From Geobacter sp. UBA5608 (GTDB lineage Bacteria > Desulfobacterota > Desulfuromonadia > Geobacterales > Pseudopelobacteraceae), in NCBI GenBank assembly GCA_002424705.1, contig DIKW01000053.1, positions 28,793 through 35,359 of the forward strand: a stretch of 6,567 nucleotides of DNA. The letters are read 5' to 3'. Both the position numbers and the translations under genes were made by a program. Below the pieces are notes generated by a model. That model made no database searches. It saw only the letters and a list, made by a program, of their open reading frames with translations, and had not been told where the DNA came from. Below are positions 1 through 5,569 of the stretch, one piece after another (the first letter of the stretch is position 1; each line of letters opens with the position of its first letter).

Positions 1-846
1 CAGCACGGCGTGGCCACCGCCACCATCGCCGCCCTGTTCGGCATGCAGTGCGAGGTGTTCATGGGCTCCGAGGATATCCGCCGCCAGGCGTTGAATGTCT
101 TTCGGATGAAGCTGTTGGGGGCCACGGTCACGCCGGTCAGCGCCGGCACCGCCACCCTCAAAGACGCCATGAACGAGGCGCTGCGGGATTGGGTCACCAA
201 CATCGCCAGCACCTTCTACGTGATCGGCACCGTGGCCGGCCCCCATCCCTATCCGATGATGGTGCGCGACTTCCAGGCCGTGATCGGCCAGGAGGCCAAG
301 CGGCAGCACAAAAAAATTGAAGGTCGGCTGCCGGACGTGCTGGTGGCCTGTGTGGGGGGCGGCAGCAACGCCATGGGGCTGTTCTACCCCTTCCTGAAGG
401 ATACCGGCGTGCGGATGATCGGTGTTGAGGCGGCCGGCCACGGCATCGCCAGCGGCGCCCATGCCGCGCCGCTCTGCGCCGGCACACCGGGCATCCTGCA
501 TGGTCAGCGCAGCTACCTGCTGCAGGACGCCAACGGCCAGGTGGCCAACGCCCACTCCATCTCGGCCGGCCTGGATTACCCCGGCGTCGGGCCGGAACAT
601 GCCTGGCTCAAAGATACCGGCCGGGCCGAGTACGTCTCGGTTACCGACGATGAGGCCCTGGCAGCTTTTCAGCGTCTGACCCGTGAAGAGGGGATCATGC
701 CGGCCCTGGAGTCGTCCCACGCCATCGCCTATACCCTTAAACTGGCCCCCAGCCTGCCCAAGGAGCAGACCATCGTGGTCTGCCTGTCCGGCCGGGGCGA
801 CAAGGATATTCACACCGTGGCCAATGCGCTGGGCGTAGAATTTTAA
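1..846 (+). CDS. trpB: Tryptophan synthase beta chain, 5'-truncated by the window edge
   Basis: TrpB is the PLP enzyme that condenses indole with L-serine to give L-tryptophan, working in the cytoplasm as an alpha2-beta2 complex with TrpA. The frame is open from base 1, so the gene starts outside the window; the GTG at 10 is an internal valine codon. 281 residues are visible. They begin at the QHGVATA segment that follows the conserved E-T-G-A-G of the family, so the PLP lysine (HK motif) and the catalytic glutamate lie upstream and cannot be checked. Visible hallmarks are the phosphate-binding GGGSNA loop (visible residues 119-124), the LESSHA segment with its conserved Glu (237), and the SGRGDKD motif (263-269) whose serine contacts the pyridine nitrogen. 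The C-terminus is complete. A typical TrpB has about 400 residues, so roughly 115 are missing. A strong terminator follows 29 bases later and trpA is not next, unlike the common trpBA order. Identification is near certain. Confidence 0.97.
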   Translation, partial: QHGVATATIAALFGMQCEVFMGSEDIRRQALNVFRMKLLGATVTPVSAGTATLKDAMNEALRDWVTNIASTFYVIGTVAGPHPYPMMVRDFQAVIGQEAKRQHKKIEGRLPDVLVACVGGGSNAMGLFYPFLKDTGVRMIGVEAAGHGIASGAHAAPLCAGTPGILHGQRSYLLQDANGQVANAHSISAGLDYPGVGPEHAWLKDTGRAEYVSVTDDEALAAFQRLTREEGIMPALESSHAIAYTLKLAPSLPKEQTIVVCLSGRGDKDIHTVANALGVEF

Positions 847-875
847 TCAGGTTTTACGTCCTGTTAACCCCTACT

Positions 876-902
876 AAAGCCGCGTTTTACGCGGCTTTTT
901 TT
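876..902 (+). terminator. Rho-independent terminator after trpB
   Basis: A perfect 10-bp stem (876-885 with 889-898, AAAGCCGCGT / ACGCGGCTTT) closes a 3-base loop and runs into a seven-T tract at 896-902. It starts 29 bases after the trpB stop. GC-rich stem plus T run is a textbook intrinsic terminator. It separates trpB from pta. Confidence 0.93.
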
Positions 903-903
903 A

Positions 904-932
904 TTGACCGCAACCACATGTTCCAGTATTTA
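904..932 (+). promoter_or_regulatory. Candidate sigma70-type promoter for pta
   Basis: TTGACC at 904-909 matches the -35 consensus at five of six bases. A 17-base spacer leads to TATTTA at 927-932, a weak -10 inside the AT-rich run TATTTATAAAA. It lies just after the trpB terminator, where a new promoter for pta would be expected. If used, the pta mRNA would have a leader of roughly 165 bases containing the hairpin at 952-974 and repeat copy 1. The -10 is poor, so this is tentative. Confidence 0.38.
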
Positions 933-951
933 TAAAAACTCGTTTTATTTA

Positions 952-974
952 CGAATCTGACAAGCGCAGATTCG
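952..974 (+). other. Perfect hairpin in the pta leader
   Basis: CGAATCTG (952-959) and CAGATTCG (967-974) are perfect 8-bp inverted arms around a 7-base loop. No T tract follows, so it is not an intrinsic terminator. It stands one base before repeat copy 1, which has its own stem, so the pta leader would carry two stem-loops in a row. Copy 2 of the repeat has no matching hairpin at its left edge, so this is probably not part of the repeat core. Function unknown. Confidence 0.6.
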
Positions 975-975
975 C

Positions 976-1063
976 GATGCTAGGCAGGCGGCGAGGAGAT
1001 TACGACGCAGGCGTATAGGTCACTACGTCGAGGAGTAATCAACGCGGCCAACGAAGCTAGCGC
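976..1063 (+). repeat. Structured intergenic repeat, copy 1
   Basis: This 88-base block aligns without gaps to 2197-2284 with 73 identical positions by hand count. The most conserved parts are 1003-1015, 1024-1035 and 1043-1055. Predicted fold: GATTA (998-1002) pairs with TAATC (1036-1040); CGACG (1003-1007) pairs with CGTCG (1026-1030), leaving AGGAG (1031-1035) as a one-sided bulge; the tip is variable. The second copy preserves the stem through compensatory changes. The outer arms seen in copy 2 are degenerate here; only short outer pairings remain, such as GCTAG (979-983) with CTAGC (1057-1061). It lies between the trpB terminator and pta, probably inside the pta leader. It resembles REP or MITE-like repeats; I recall similar intergenic repeats in Geobacter-type genomes but cannot verify that here. 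Confidence 0.85.
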
Positions 1064-1091
1064 GTGAAGCTGTGCCTGTCCCACCACTATC

Positions 1092-1097
1092 AGGAGG
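1092..1097 (+). promoter_or_regulatory. Ribosome binding site that sets the pta start
   Basis: A perfect AGGAGG lies 7 bases before the ATG at 1105. It rules out the upstream in-frame GTG at 1072, which has no such site and sits in DNA flanking the repeat. Confidence 0.92.
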
Positions 1098-1104
1098 ACG
1101 GACT

Positions 1105-2106
1105 ATGCATCTTGTTGATCAGATCAAAGAGAAGGCCAAAAAGAACCTGCAGACGGTGGTACTGCCGGAAAGCTACGACGAGCGGATGCTGTACGCCGCT
1201 GAAAAGATCGTTAAGGAAGGGCTGGCCAAGCTGGTGATCCTGGGGGACCCGGCCAAGATCCAGGCCGAGGCCGCAGCCAAAGGGATCAACCTGGCTGGCG
1301 TGGAACTACTCAACCCGGCCAGCTCGCCCAAGCTGGAGCAGTACGTGGCCGACTTGGTGGAGCTGCGCAAGTCCAAGGGGATGACCGCTGACGAGGCGCG
1401 CAAACTCTTAACCGCCGAGGACAACCTGTACTACGCCGGCATGATGGTCCGTAATGGCGACGCAGGCGGTGAGGTGGCCGGCGCCACCGGCACCACCGGC
1501 AACGTGCTCAAGGCCGCCTTCCAGACCGTGGGACCGGCCCCCGGCATCAAGACCGTCTCCTCCTACTTCTTCATGGTCACCAAAAATGAGGCCTTCGGTG
1601 AGAACGGCATCATCCTGTTCGCCGACTGCGCCGTCAACCCCAACCCGGATGCCCAGGCCCTGGCCGAGATAGCCGTGGCCACCGCCGGCAACTGCAAGGC
1701 CTTCCTCGACGTGGAGGCCCGGGTGGGGATGCTCTCCTTCTCCACCAAAGGCAGCGCCTCCCACGCCGATGTGGACAAGGTCACCAAGGCGGTGGAGATC
1801 GCCAAGACCATCAAGCCCGATATCCAGATAGACGGCGAGCTGCAGGCCGATGCGGCCCTGCTGCCCAAGGTGGGCGAGAAGAAGGCCCCCGGCAGCCCGG
1901 TGGCCGGCAAGGCCAACGTGCTGATCTTCCCGGACCTGGATGCCGGCAACATCGCCTACAAGCTGGTGGAGCGGGTGGCCGGCGCCGAGGCGGTGGGCCC
2001 GATCATCCAGGGCCTGGCCAAGCCGGTCAACGACCTGTCCCGGGGCTGCTCGGTGGATGATATTGTTAATGTGACTGCTATCACGGCGGTACAGGCCGGG
2101 GCGTAA
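1105..2106 (+). CDS. pta: Phosphate acetyltransferase
   Basis: Pta interconverts acetyl-CoA plus phosphate and acetyl-phosphate plus CoA in the cytoplasm; with acetate kinase it links acetate to acetyl-CoA for growth on acetate or for ATP-yielding acetate release. The 333-residue product has the length of the short, single-domain class (PTA_PTB family), without the N-terminal regulatory domains of the E. coli enzyme. It starts MHLVDQIKEKAKK, followed by VVLPE (residues 18-22) and ERMLYAAE (26-33). ATGTTGNVLKAA (127-138) is typical of the family. Near the C-terminus LSRGCSVDD (311-319) holds Ser312, Arg313 and Asp319, matching the catalytic Ser309, Arg310 and Asp316 of the Methanosarcina thermophila enzyme. 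The start is chosen for the perfect AGGAGG and the family N-terminus. No acetate kinase gene adjoins it. The gene stands alone between two terminators and is bracketed by the two repeat copies. Confidence 0.96.
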   Translation: MHLVDQIKEKAKKNLQTVVLPESYDERMLYAAEKIVKEGLAKLVILGDPAKIQAEAAAKGINLAGVELLNPASSPKLEQYVADLVELRKSKGMTADEARKLLTAEDNLYYAGMMVRNGDAGGEVAGATGTTGNVLKAAFQTVGPAPGIKTVSSYFFMVTKNEAFGENGIILFADCAVNPNPDAQALAEIAVATAGNCKAFLDVEARVGMLSFSTKGSASHADVDKVTKAVEIAKTIKPDIQIDGELQADAALLPKVGEKKAPGSPVAGKANVLIFPDLDAGNIAYKLVERVAGAEAVGPIIQGLAKPVNDLSRGCSVDDIVNVTAITAVQAGA

Positions 2107-2135
2107 CTCCCTCATAGTAGCAAAGCCAGAACACA

Positions 2136-2170
2136 AAGAGCCGACCCGTTAACGGGCCGGCTCTTCTGTT
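2136..2170. terminator. Terminator hairpin between the convergent pta and cydAB
   Basis: AAGAGCCG (2136-2143) pairs with CGGCTCTT (2158-2165). After one A-C mismatch (2144/2157), the inner palindrome CCCGTTAACGGG (2145-2156) extends the stem. The tail on the plus strand (TCTTCTGTTT) is T-rich but broken, and the minus-strand tail has only three Ts. It begins 30 bases after the pta stop and lies 137 bases beyond the cydB stop, so it probably ends pta and may also stop cydAB readthrough. Confidence 0.8.
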
Positions 2171-2178
2171 TGCTCTAC

Positions 2179-2302
2179 ATCCAATTTCAGATCAAGGATG
2201 AAAGCAAGGCGGCAAGGAGGTTGCGACGCAGGCGTATATGGCAATACGTCGAGGAGCAACCGACGCAGCCAACGAAGCGAGCGCCTTGCTATGGAATTGG
2301 AT
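2179..2302 (+). repeat. Structured intergenic repeat, copy 2, with terminal inverted repeats
   Basis: The core at 2197-2284 is the second copy of the 88-base repeat, in the same orientation as copy 1. The inner stem is GGTTG (2219-2223) with CAACC (2257-2261), then CGACG (2224-2228) with CGTCG (2247-2251), AGGAG bulged at 2252-2256, and the tip GTAT (2234-2237) with ATAC (2244-2247). A further 9-bp perfect pair joins 2203-2211 to 2282-2290 (AGCAAGGCG / CGCCTTGCT). Outermost, ATCCAATTTC (2179-2188) matches GGAATTGGAT (2293-2302) with one G-U type pair. The result is a 124-base unit with nested symmetry whose right end includes the last base of the cydB stop codon. I see no clear target-site duplication and no open frame that looks real. 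Confidence 0.85.
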
Positions 2303-3330
2303 TAATACGCCTCTTTGTTCTCCAACAGGTCCTGCTCAGTGACCGGGGCCCTAAAGATCCGGTAGACCCAGATCTTGTAGGCGATCACGATCGGCACAAA
2401 GATAAAGGCCACCACGGTCATGATGGTCAGGGTGTACTGACTGGAGGACGAGTTATAAATCGTCAGACTGTAAGCCGGATCCAGGCTGGAGGGGATCAAG
2501 TTGGGGAACAGCCCGGTGACGCCGGTGAAGACCACGAACAGGATCGTGACGCAGGAGGCGCTAAAGGCCTTGAGCGGCTTGTTGGCGATCATGTAGGCCT
2601 GAACCGCCACCAGAGCCAGCACGGCAATGGCCGGGATCAGGAACAGGTACGGCGCTGCCAGGTAGTTGTCATACAGCTTGGTGCTGTAGGCGGTGGCCCC
2701 CAGAAACAGCAGTGCCACCAGCAAGAGCGGTATCCAGAGCATCTTGGCCAGCTCAAAGGCCCGCTTGCTCAGATCGCCAACAGTCTTGAGCGAGGCGTAC
2801 AGGGCGCCATGCACGGCGAACAGGCAGACGAACAACAGGCCGGTCAGGATGCCGTAGGGGTTTAAGAGTGACAACAGACCGCCGTGGTGGCCGCCGGCAT
2901 CCATCGGCAGCCCTTTGAAGATGTTGCCGAAGGCTACCCCGAACAGCAGGGCCGGCAGGAAGCTGGAGATCATGATGGCGCGGTCCCAGGCCCCTTTCCA
3001 CTGCTCCCCTTCAATCTTGCCGCGAAACTCGAAGGCCACCCCGCGCACGATCAGCGAGAACAGCAACAGCAGCAGGGCGGTGTACATGTAGCTGAACATC
3101 AGGGCATAGGTGGTGGGGAAGGCGGCAAAGGTGGCGCCACCGGCGGTAATCAGCCAGACCTCGTTACCATCCCATACCGGGCCGACCGAGTTGATCAGGA
3201 GCCGTTTTTCGGTATCATTTTTGGCCAGGATGCCGGACAGGAAACCGGTGCCCAACACAAAGCCGTCCAGCATGAAATAGACTGCCCACAACACCGCCCA
3301 GAGCACGAACCAGGTAATCTGGAGTTCCAT
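2302..3330 (-). CDS. cydB: Cytochrome bd quinol oxidase subunit II
   Basis: CydB is the second integral membrane subunit of cytochrome bd, which oxidises quinol and reduces oxygen to water in the cytoplasmic membrane. The 342-residue product is very hydrophobic, with several membrane-spanning segments, and aligns by eye with E. coli CydB (379 aa) over its length. Shared motifs are LDGF (21-24), NDTEKRLLINSVGP (38-51), WDGNEVWLITAGGA (53-66) with the conserved WD pair, a VAFEFRGKIE-type loop, GVAFGN, and a late segment ending in SSSSQYTLTIM. It begins 2 bases after the cydA stop, and its ribosome site lies inside the last cydA codons, so translation is probably coupled. Odd point: E. coli has DGFDMG where this protein has DGFVLG (22-27), losing an acidic residue. 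No small CydX-like frame follows; the next DNA is the repeat. Identification is near certain. Confidence 0.97.
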   Translation of the reverse strand: MELQITWFVLWAVLWAVYFMLDGFVLGTGFLSGILAKNDTEKRLLINSVGPVWDGNEVWLITAGGATFAAFPTTYALMFSYMYTALLLLLFSLIVRGVAFEFRGKIEGEQWKGAWDRAIMISSFLPALLFGVAFGNIFKGLPMDAGGHHGGLLSLLNPYGILTGLLFVCLFAVHGALYASLKTVGDLSKRAFELAKMLWIPLLLVALLFLGATAYSTKLYDNYLAAPYLFLIPAIAVLALVAVQAYMIANKPLKAFSASCVTILFVVFTGVTGLFPNLIPSSLDPAYSLTIYNSSSSQYTLTIMTVVAFIFVPIVIAYKIWVYRIFRAPVTEQDLLENKEAY

Positions 3331-3332
3331 AG

Positions 3333-4679
3333 CTACGCCACCTCCTTGACCGGGATCATTCCGGTTGTGTCGTTATCAGGCCCTTTTTTGGCATACTTGA
3401 CCAATAGATAGATGTCGATCGCCCCCAGTAGGCCGTACAGCAGGGTAAAGCCCACCAAGGAGCCGCCCACCTGCAGTAGTGAGACCGATTGGGAGACACC
3501 GTCGGCGGTCTTCAGCACGCCGTAGACTACCCAGGGTTGGCGCCCAAGCTCGGCCACTAGCCAGCCCAGCTGCACCGTGATGTAGGGTAGCGGCAAGGCT
3601 GCCACCATGATCCACAGGAATAGTTTGAAGTTGAGAAAATGTTTCCAGCGCACGGCGATCACCGCCACCAAGCTGAGCCCGATCATCAGGGTACCCAGGG
3701 CAACCATCAAGCGGAAGCTTAAGAACACCGGCAGCACCGGCGGACGCTCTTCTTTGGGAAACTCCTTCAACCCCTTGACCTCGCCGTTGACGTCATGGAA
3801 AGCCATAAAACTGAGCATACCCGGTATGGAGGCGGTGGCAACCGCATTGCGCTCGTTGGCCTCGTCCGGCACCAGCAGCAGGTGCATCGGCGCGTTTTTC
3901 TGGGTCTCCCAGACCGATTCCATGGCGGCAAACTTGGTGGGTTGCACCTTGGCGATCTCAACCGCGTGGAAATCGCCGGTGGCCCCTACCGCCAGGCCGG
4001 ACAGCAGGGCGAACATGGCGGCGGTCTTGAAGGAGCGGGTAAAGAAATCAATCTCGTTCTTACGCAGCAGGTGCCAGGCAGCGATGCCCATCACAAAGAA
4101 GGCAGCCACCATGTAGCCGGAGGTAACGGTGTGCAGGAACTTGATCCAGCCGTAGGGGTTGGTGATCAGTGCCAGGAAGTCGTTCATCTCGGCCCGGCCG
4201 TTACGCAGTACAAAGCCGACCGGCTTCTGCATCCAGCCGTTGGCCAAGAGGATCCAGAGCGCCGACAGGTTGGTGCCGAAGGCCACCAGCCAGATGGTGA
4301 CGGCGTGGGCCGTCTTGGATATCTTGTCCCAACCGAAGATCCAGACCCCGATAAAGACCGACTCCAGGAAGAAGGCCGCCGTAGCCTCGATGGCCAGCGG
4401 CGCGCCGAAGATATCGCCCACGTAGCGGGAATACTCGGCCCAGTTCATGCCGAACTGGAACTCCTGGGTGATGCCGGTGACCACCCCCAGGGCAAAGTTG
4501 ATCAGGAACAGCTTGCCCCAGAATTTGGTCATCCGCAGGTAGGTGGCGTCGCCGGTGCGGACATACTTGGTCTCGAACCATGCGGTTAACACCGACAGGC
4601 CGAGGGTAAGGGGAACGAAGATGAAATGGAACATGGTGGTGACTGCAAACTGCAGCCGGCTGAGGGCGAGGACGTCCAT
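3333..4679 (-). CDS. cydA: Cytochrome bd quinol oxidase subunit I
   Basis: CydA binds the three hemes (b558, b595, d) and the quinol, and reduces oxygen with high affinity; in an anaerobe it would mainly serve microaerobic respiration or oxygen removal. The 448-residue product starts MDVLALSRLQF like E. coli CydA. Family ligands are present: His18 (MFHFIFVPLTLG), Glu98 and Glu106 (APLAIEATAAFFLES), His183 (FLHTVTSGY) and Met325 (FRLMVALG). In the quinol loop Lys249 and Glu254 (PTKFAAMESVWETQ) match E. coli Lys252 and Glu257, and GRQPW is at 379-383. The loop is short and lacks the C-terminal insertion of E. coli CydA (522 aa), so this is a short-Q-loop enzyme. An in-frame ATG exists at 4796, but the start at 4679 fits the family and has GGAGG upstream. 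It is followed at once by cydB and preceded by queC on the same strand across a 183-base gap. Confidence 0.97.
   Translation of the reverse strand: MDVLALSRLQFAVTTMFHFIFVPLTLGLSVLTAWFETKYVRTGDATYLRMTKFWGKLFLINFALGVVTGITQEFQFGMNWAEYSRYVGDIFGAPLAIEATAAFFLESVFIGVWIFGWDKISKTAHAVTIWLVAFGTNLSALWILLANGWMQKPVGFVLRNGRAEMNDFLALITNPYGWIKFLHTVTSGYMVAAFFVMGIAAWHLLRKNEIDFFTRSFKTAAMFALLSGLAVGATGDFHAVEIAKVQPTKFAAMESVWETQKNAPMHLLLVPDEANERNAVATASIPGMLSFMAFHDVNGEVKGLKEFPKEERPPVLPVFLSFRLMVALGTLMIGLSLVAVIAVRWKHFLNFKLFLWIMVAALPLPYITVQLGWLVAELGRQPWVVYGVLKTADGVSQSVSLLQVGGSLVGFTLLYGLLGAIDIYLLVKYAKKGPDNDTTGMIPVKEVA
3339..3347 (-). promoter_or_regulatory. cydB ribosome binding site embedded in the end of cydA
   Basis: On the minus strand AAGGAGGTG is a nine-base perfect complement to the 16S anti-Shine-Dalgarno tail, 8 bases before the cydB ATG. 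The same bases encode Lys-Glu-Val of the cydA C-terminus. This supports a strongly and separately initiated, or coupled, cydB. Confidence 0.9.
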
Positions 4680-4683
4680 GCAA

Positions 4684-4688
4684 CCTCC
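4684..4688 (-). promoter_or_regulatory. Ribosome binding site that sets the cydA start
   Basis: GGAGG on the minus strand sits 4 bases before the ATG at 4679. Spacing is a little short, but the encoded N-terminus is the family's, so the 39-residue upstream extension is rejected. Confidence 0.8.
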
Positions 4689-4704
4689 CGGAGATGGAAA
4701 TGGT

Positions 4705-4740
4705 GCAGTCAGTTGACTGCGCTGGTAACTGTAGCGCAGT
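4705..4740 (-). promoter_or_regulatory. Overlapping inverted repeats in the cydA leader (possible operator or alternative hairpins)
   Basis: Two inverted repeats share bases. One is GCAGTCA (4705-4711) with TGACTGC (4714-4720), a 16-bp palindrome with a 2-base centre. The other is ACTGCGCT (4716-4723) with AGCGCAGT (4733-4740), 8-bp perfect arms around 9 bases. As RNA they cannot both form, because 4716-4720 is used by each. As DNA, the tetramer CAGT/ACTG occurs five times in 35 bp (4706, 4710, 4716, 4728, 4737), as a cluster of half-sites for a dimeric repressor might. It lies 25 to 61 bases before the cydA start. I do not recognise the regulator. Confidence 0.5.
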
Positions 4741-4862
4741 TTTACAAAAAAGCAAGAACAAAAAAAGACCAATTTTATCCTGAATGCGAACATCACTATA
4801 CAATTATCAGCGTTATACCACTATAAATGTAGGTAGTTTGTCTCTGGATCTATTACTGTGAG
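4741..4862 (-). promoter_or_regulatory. AT-rich region upstream of cydA, promoter probable but not resolved
   Basis: This spacer between the queC stop and the cydA leader should carry the cydA promoter. On the minus strand it contains two copies of TATAGTG (4794-4800 and 4819-4825), each holding the -10-like hexamer TATAGT, 25 bases apart, but neither has a convincing -35. Two T runs (seven at 4761-4767, six at 4745-4750, minus strand) follow without a good hairpin before them, so a queC terminator is not clear. No open frame of interest. Confidence 0.35.
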
Positions 4863-5537
4863 TTATGCATGATAGCGGAGAGGATCGGCCAGACCAGCCT
4901 CTTGAAAGCCTTTCAGCCGCAGCCGACAGGAGTCGCAGCGTCCGCAGGAACGGCCATCCGGGGCAGGATCGTAGCAGGAGTGGGTCAGGCCGTAGTCAAC
5001 CCCCAGCGCCGTCCCGCGCTGGATGATCTGGGCCTTGGTCAGATCGATCAGCGGCGTATGGATCGTGAAGCGGCCACTACCCTCGACCCCGGCCTTGGTG
5101 GCCAGGTTGGCGGTTTGCTGGAACGATTCGATAAAGGCAGGCCGGCAGTCGGGATAGCCGGAGTAATCCAGGGCGTTGACACCGATGAAGAGGTCAAAGG
5201 CCCCCAGTACCTCGGCCCAGCCCAGGGCAAAGGAGAGAAAGATCGTGTTGCGGGCCGGCACGTAGGTGACCGGAATCTCATCGCCCACTCCCTGCTTGGG
5301 CACCTCCAGATCGGCGGTCAGGGCACTGCCCCCCATCTGGCGCAGATCAAAGGAGACCACCAGGTGTTCCACGGCCCCCAGCCGCTTGGCGTTGGCCTTG
5401 GCCAGCTCCAGTTCATACCGGTGCCGCTGGCCGTAATCGAAGCTGATGGCGTAGGGGGTAAACCCTTCAGCCTGGGCAATGGCCAGGCAGGTGGTGGAAT
5501 CGAGTCCGGCACTGTAGAGAACGACGGCCTTGCGCAT
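4863..5537 (-). CDS. queC: 7-cyano-7-deazaguanine synthase (QueC)
   Basis: QueC converts 7-carboxy-7-deazaguanine to preQ0 using ATP and ammonia, in the queuosine tRNA-modification pathway. The 224-residue product has the family length. Near the N-terminus is the ATP-binding PP-loop YSAGLDSTTC (8-17), then ISFDYGQRHRYELE (31-44), VPARNTIFLS (93-102), GVNALDYSGYPDCRPAF (119-135) and a C-terminal zinc site with Cys188, Cys198, Cys201 and Cys204 (C-x9-C-x2-C-x2-C). The PP-loop normally reads SGGxDS; here the second residue is alanine (Ala10). The start at 5537 has GGAGGG 4 bases upstream and a good promoter just beyond. No other queuosine genes adjoin. It is transcribed toward cydA but is unrelated in function, and the 183-base gap makes co-transcription unlikely. 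Confidence 0.96.
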   Translation of the reverse strand: MRKAVVLYSAGLDSTTCLAIAQAEGFTPYAISFDYGQRHRYELELAKANAKRLGAVEHLVVSFDLRQMGGSALTADLEVPKQGVGDEIPVTYVPARNTIFLSFALGWAEVLGAFDLFIGVNALDYSGYPDCRPAFIESFQQTANLATKAGVEGSGRFTIHTPLIDLTKAQIIQRGTALGVDYGLTHSCYDPAPDGRSCGRCDSCRLRLKGFQEAGLADPLRYHA

Positions 5538-5569
5538 GGGGCCCTCCGATCAAGCGTTGATAAGAATGC

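Noticed and set aside
1072..1104. In-frame GTG start giving pta an 11-residue N-terminal extension
   Set aside because: It has no ribosome site of its own and the extension lies in DNA flanking the repeat; ATG 1105 has a perfect AGGAGG and the family N-terminus.
1408..2136. 242-codon open frame antisense to pta
   Set aside because: It mirrors a conserved gene, has a glycine-histidine-rich composition typical of the reverse of GC-rich coding DNA, and resembles no family.
976..2284. CRISPR-like repeats
   Set aside because: There are only two diverged copies, 1.2 kb apart with a gene between them; no spacers and no cas genes.
2170..2865. 231-codon plus-strand frame crossing repeat copy 2 and antisense to cydB
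   Set aside because: It is rich in Gln, Gly and charged residues, matches nothing recognisable, and lies opposite a clear cydB.
3795..4589. 264-codon plus-strand frame antisense to cydA
   Set aside because: It is a shadow of cydA; composition is low-complexity and no ribosome site or family motif is seen.
4716..4743. Plus-strand intrinsic terminator (8-bp-arm hairpin followed by TTTT)
   Set aside because: No plus-strand gene precedes it, the T run is only four long, and on the minus strand, where cydA is transcribed, no T tract follows the hairpin.
4680..4796. In-frame ATG at 4796 adding 39 hydrophobic residues to CydA
   Set aside because: CydA proteins begin at the MDVLALSRLQF segment, GGAGG precedes 4679, and the extension runs through palindromic, T-rich non-coding DNA.
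5538..5569. preQ1 riboswitch before queC
   Set aside because: The predicted leader is only about 25 bases and lacks the A-rich pseudoknot tail.
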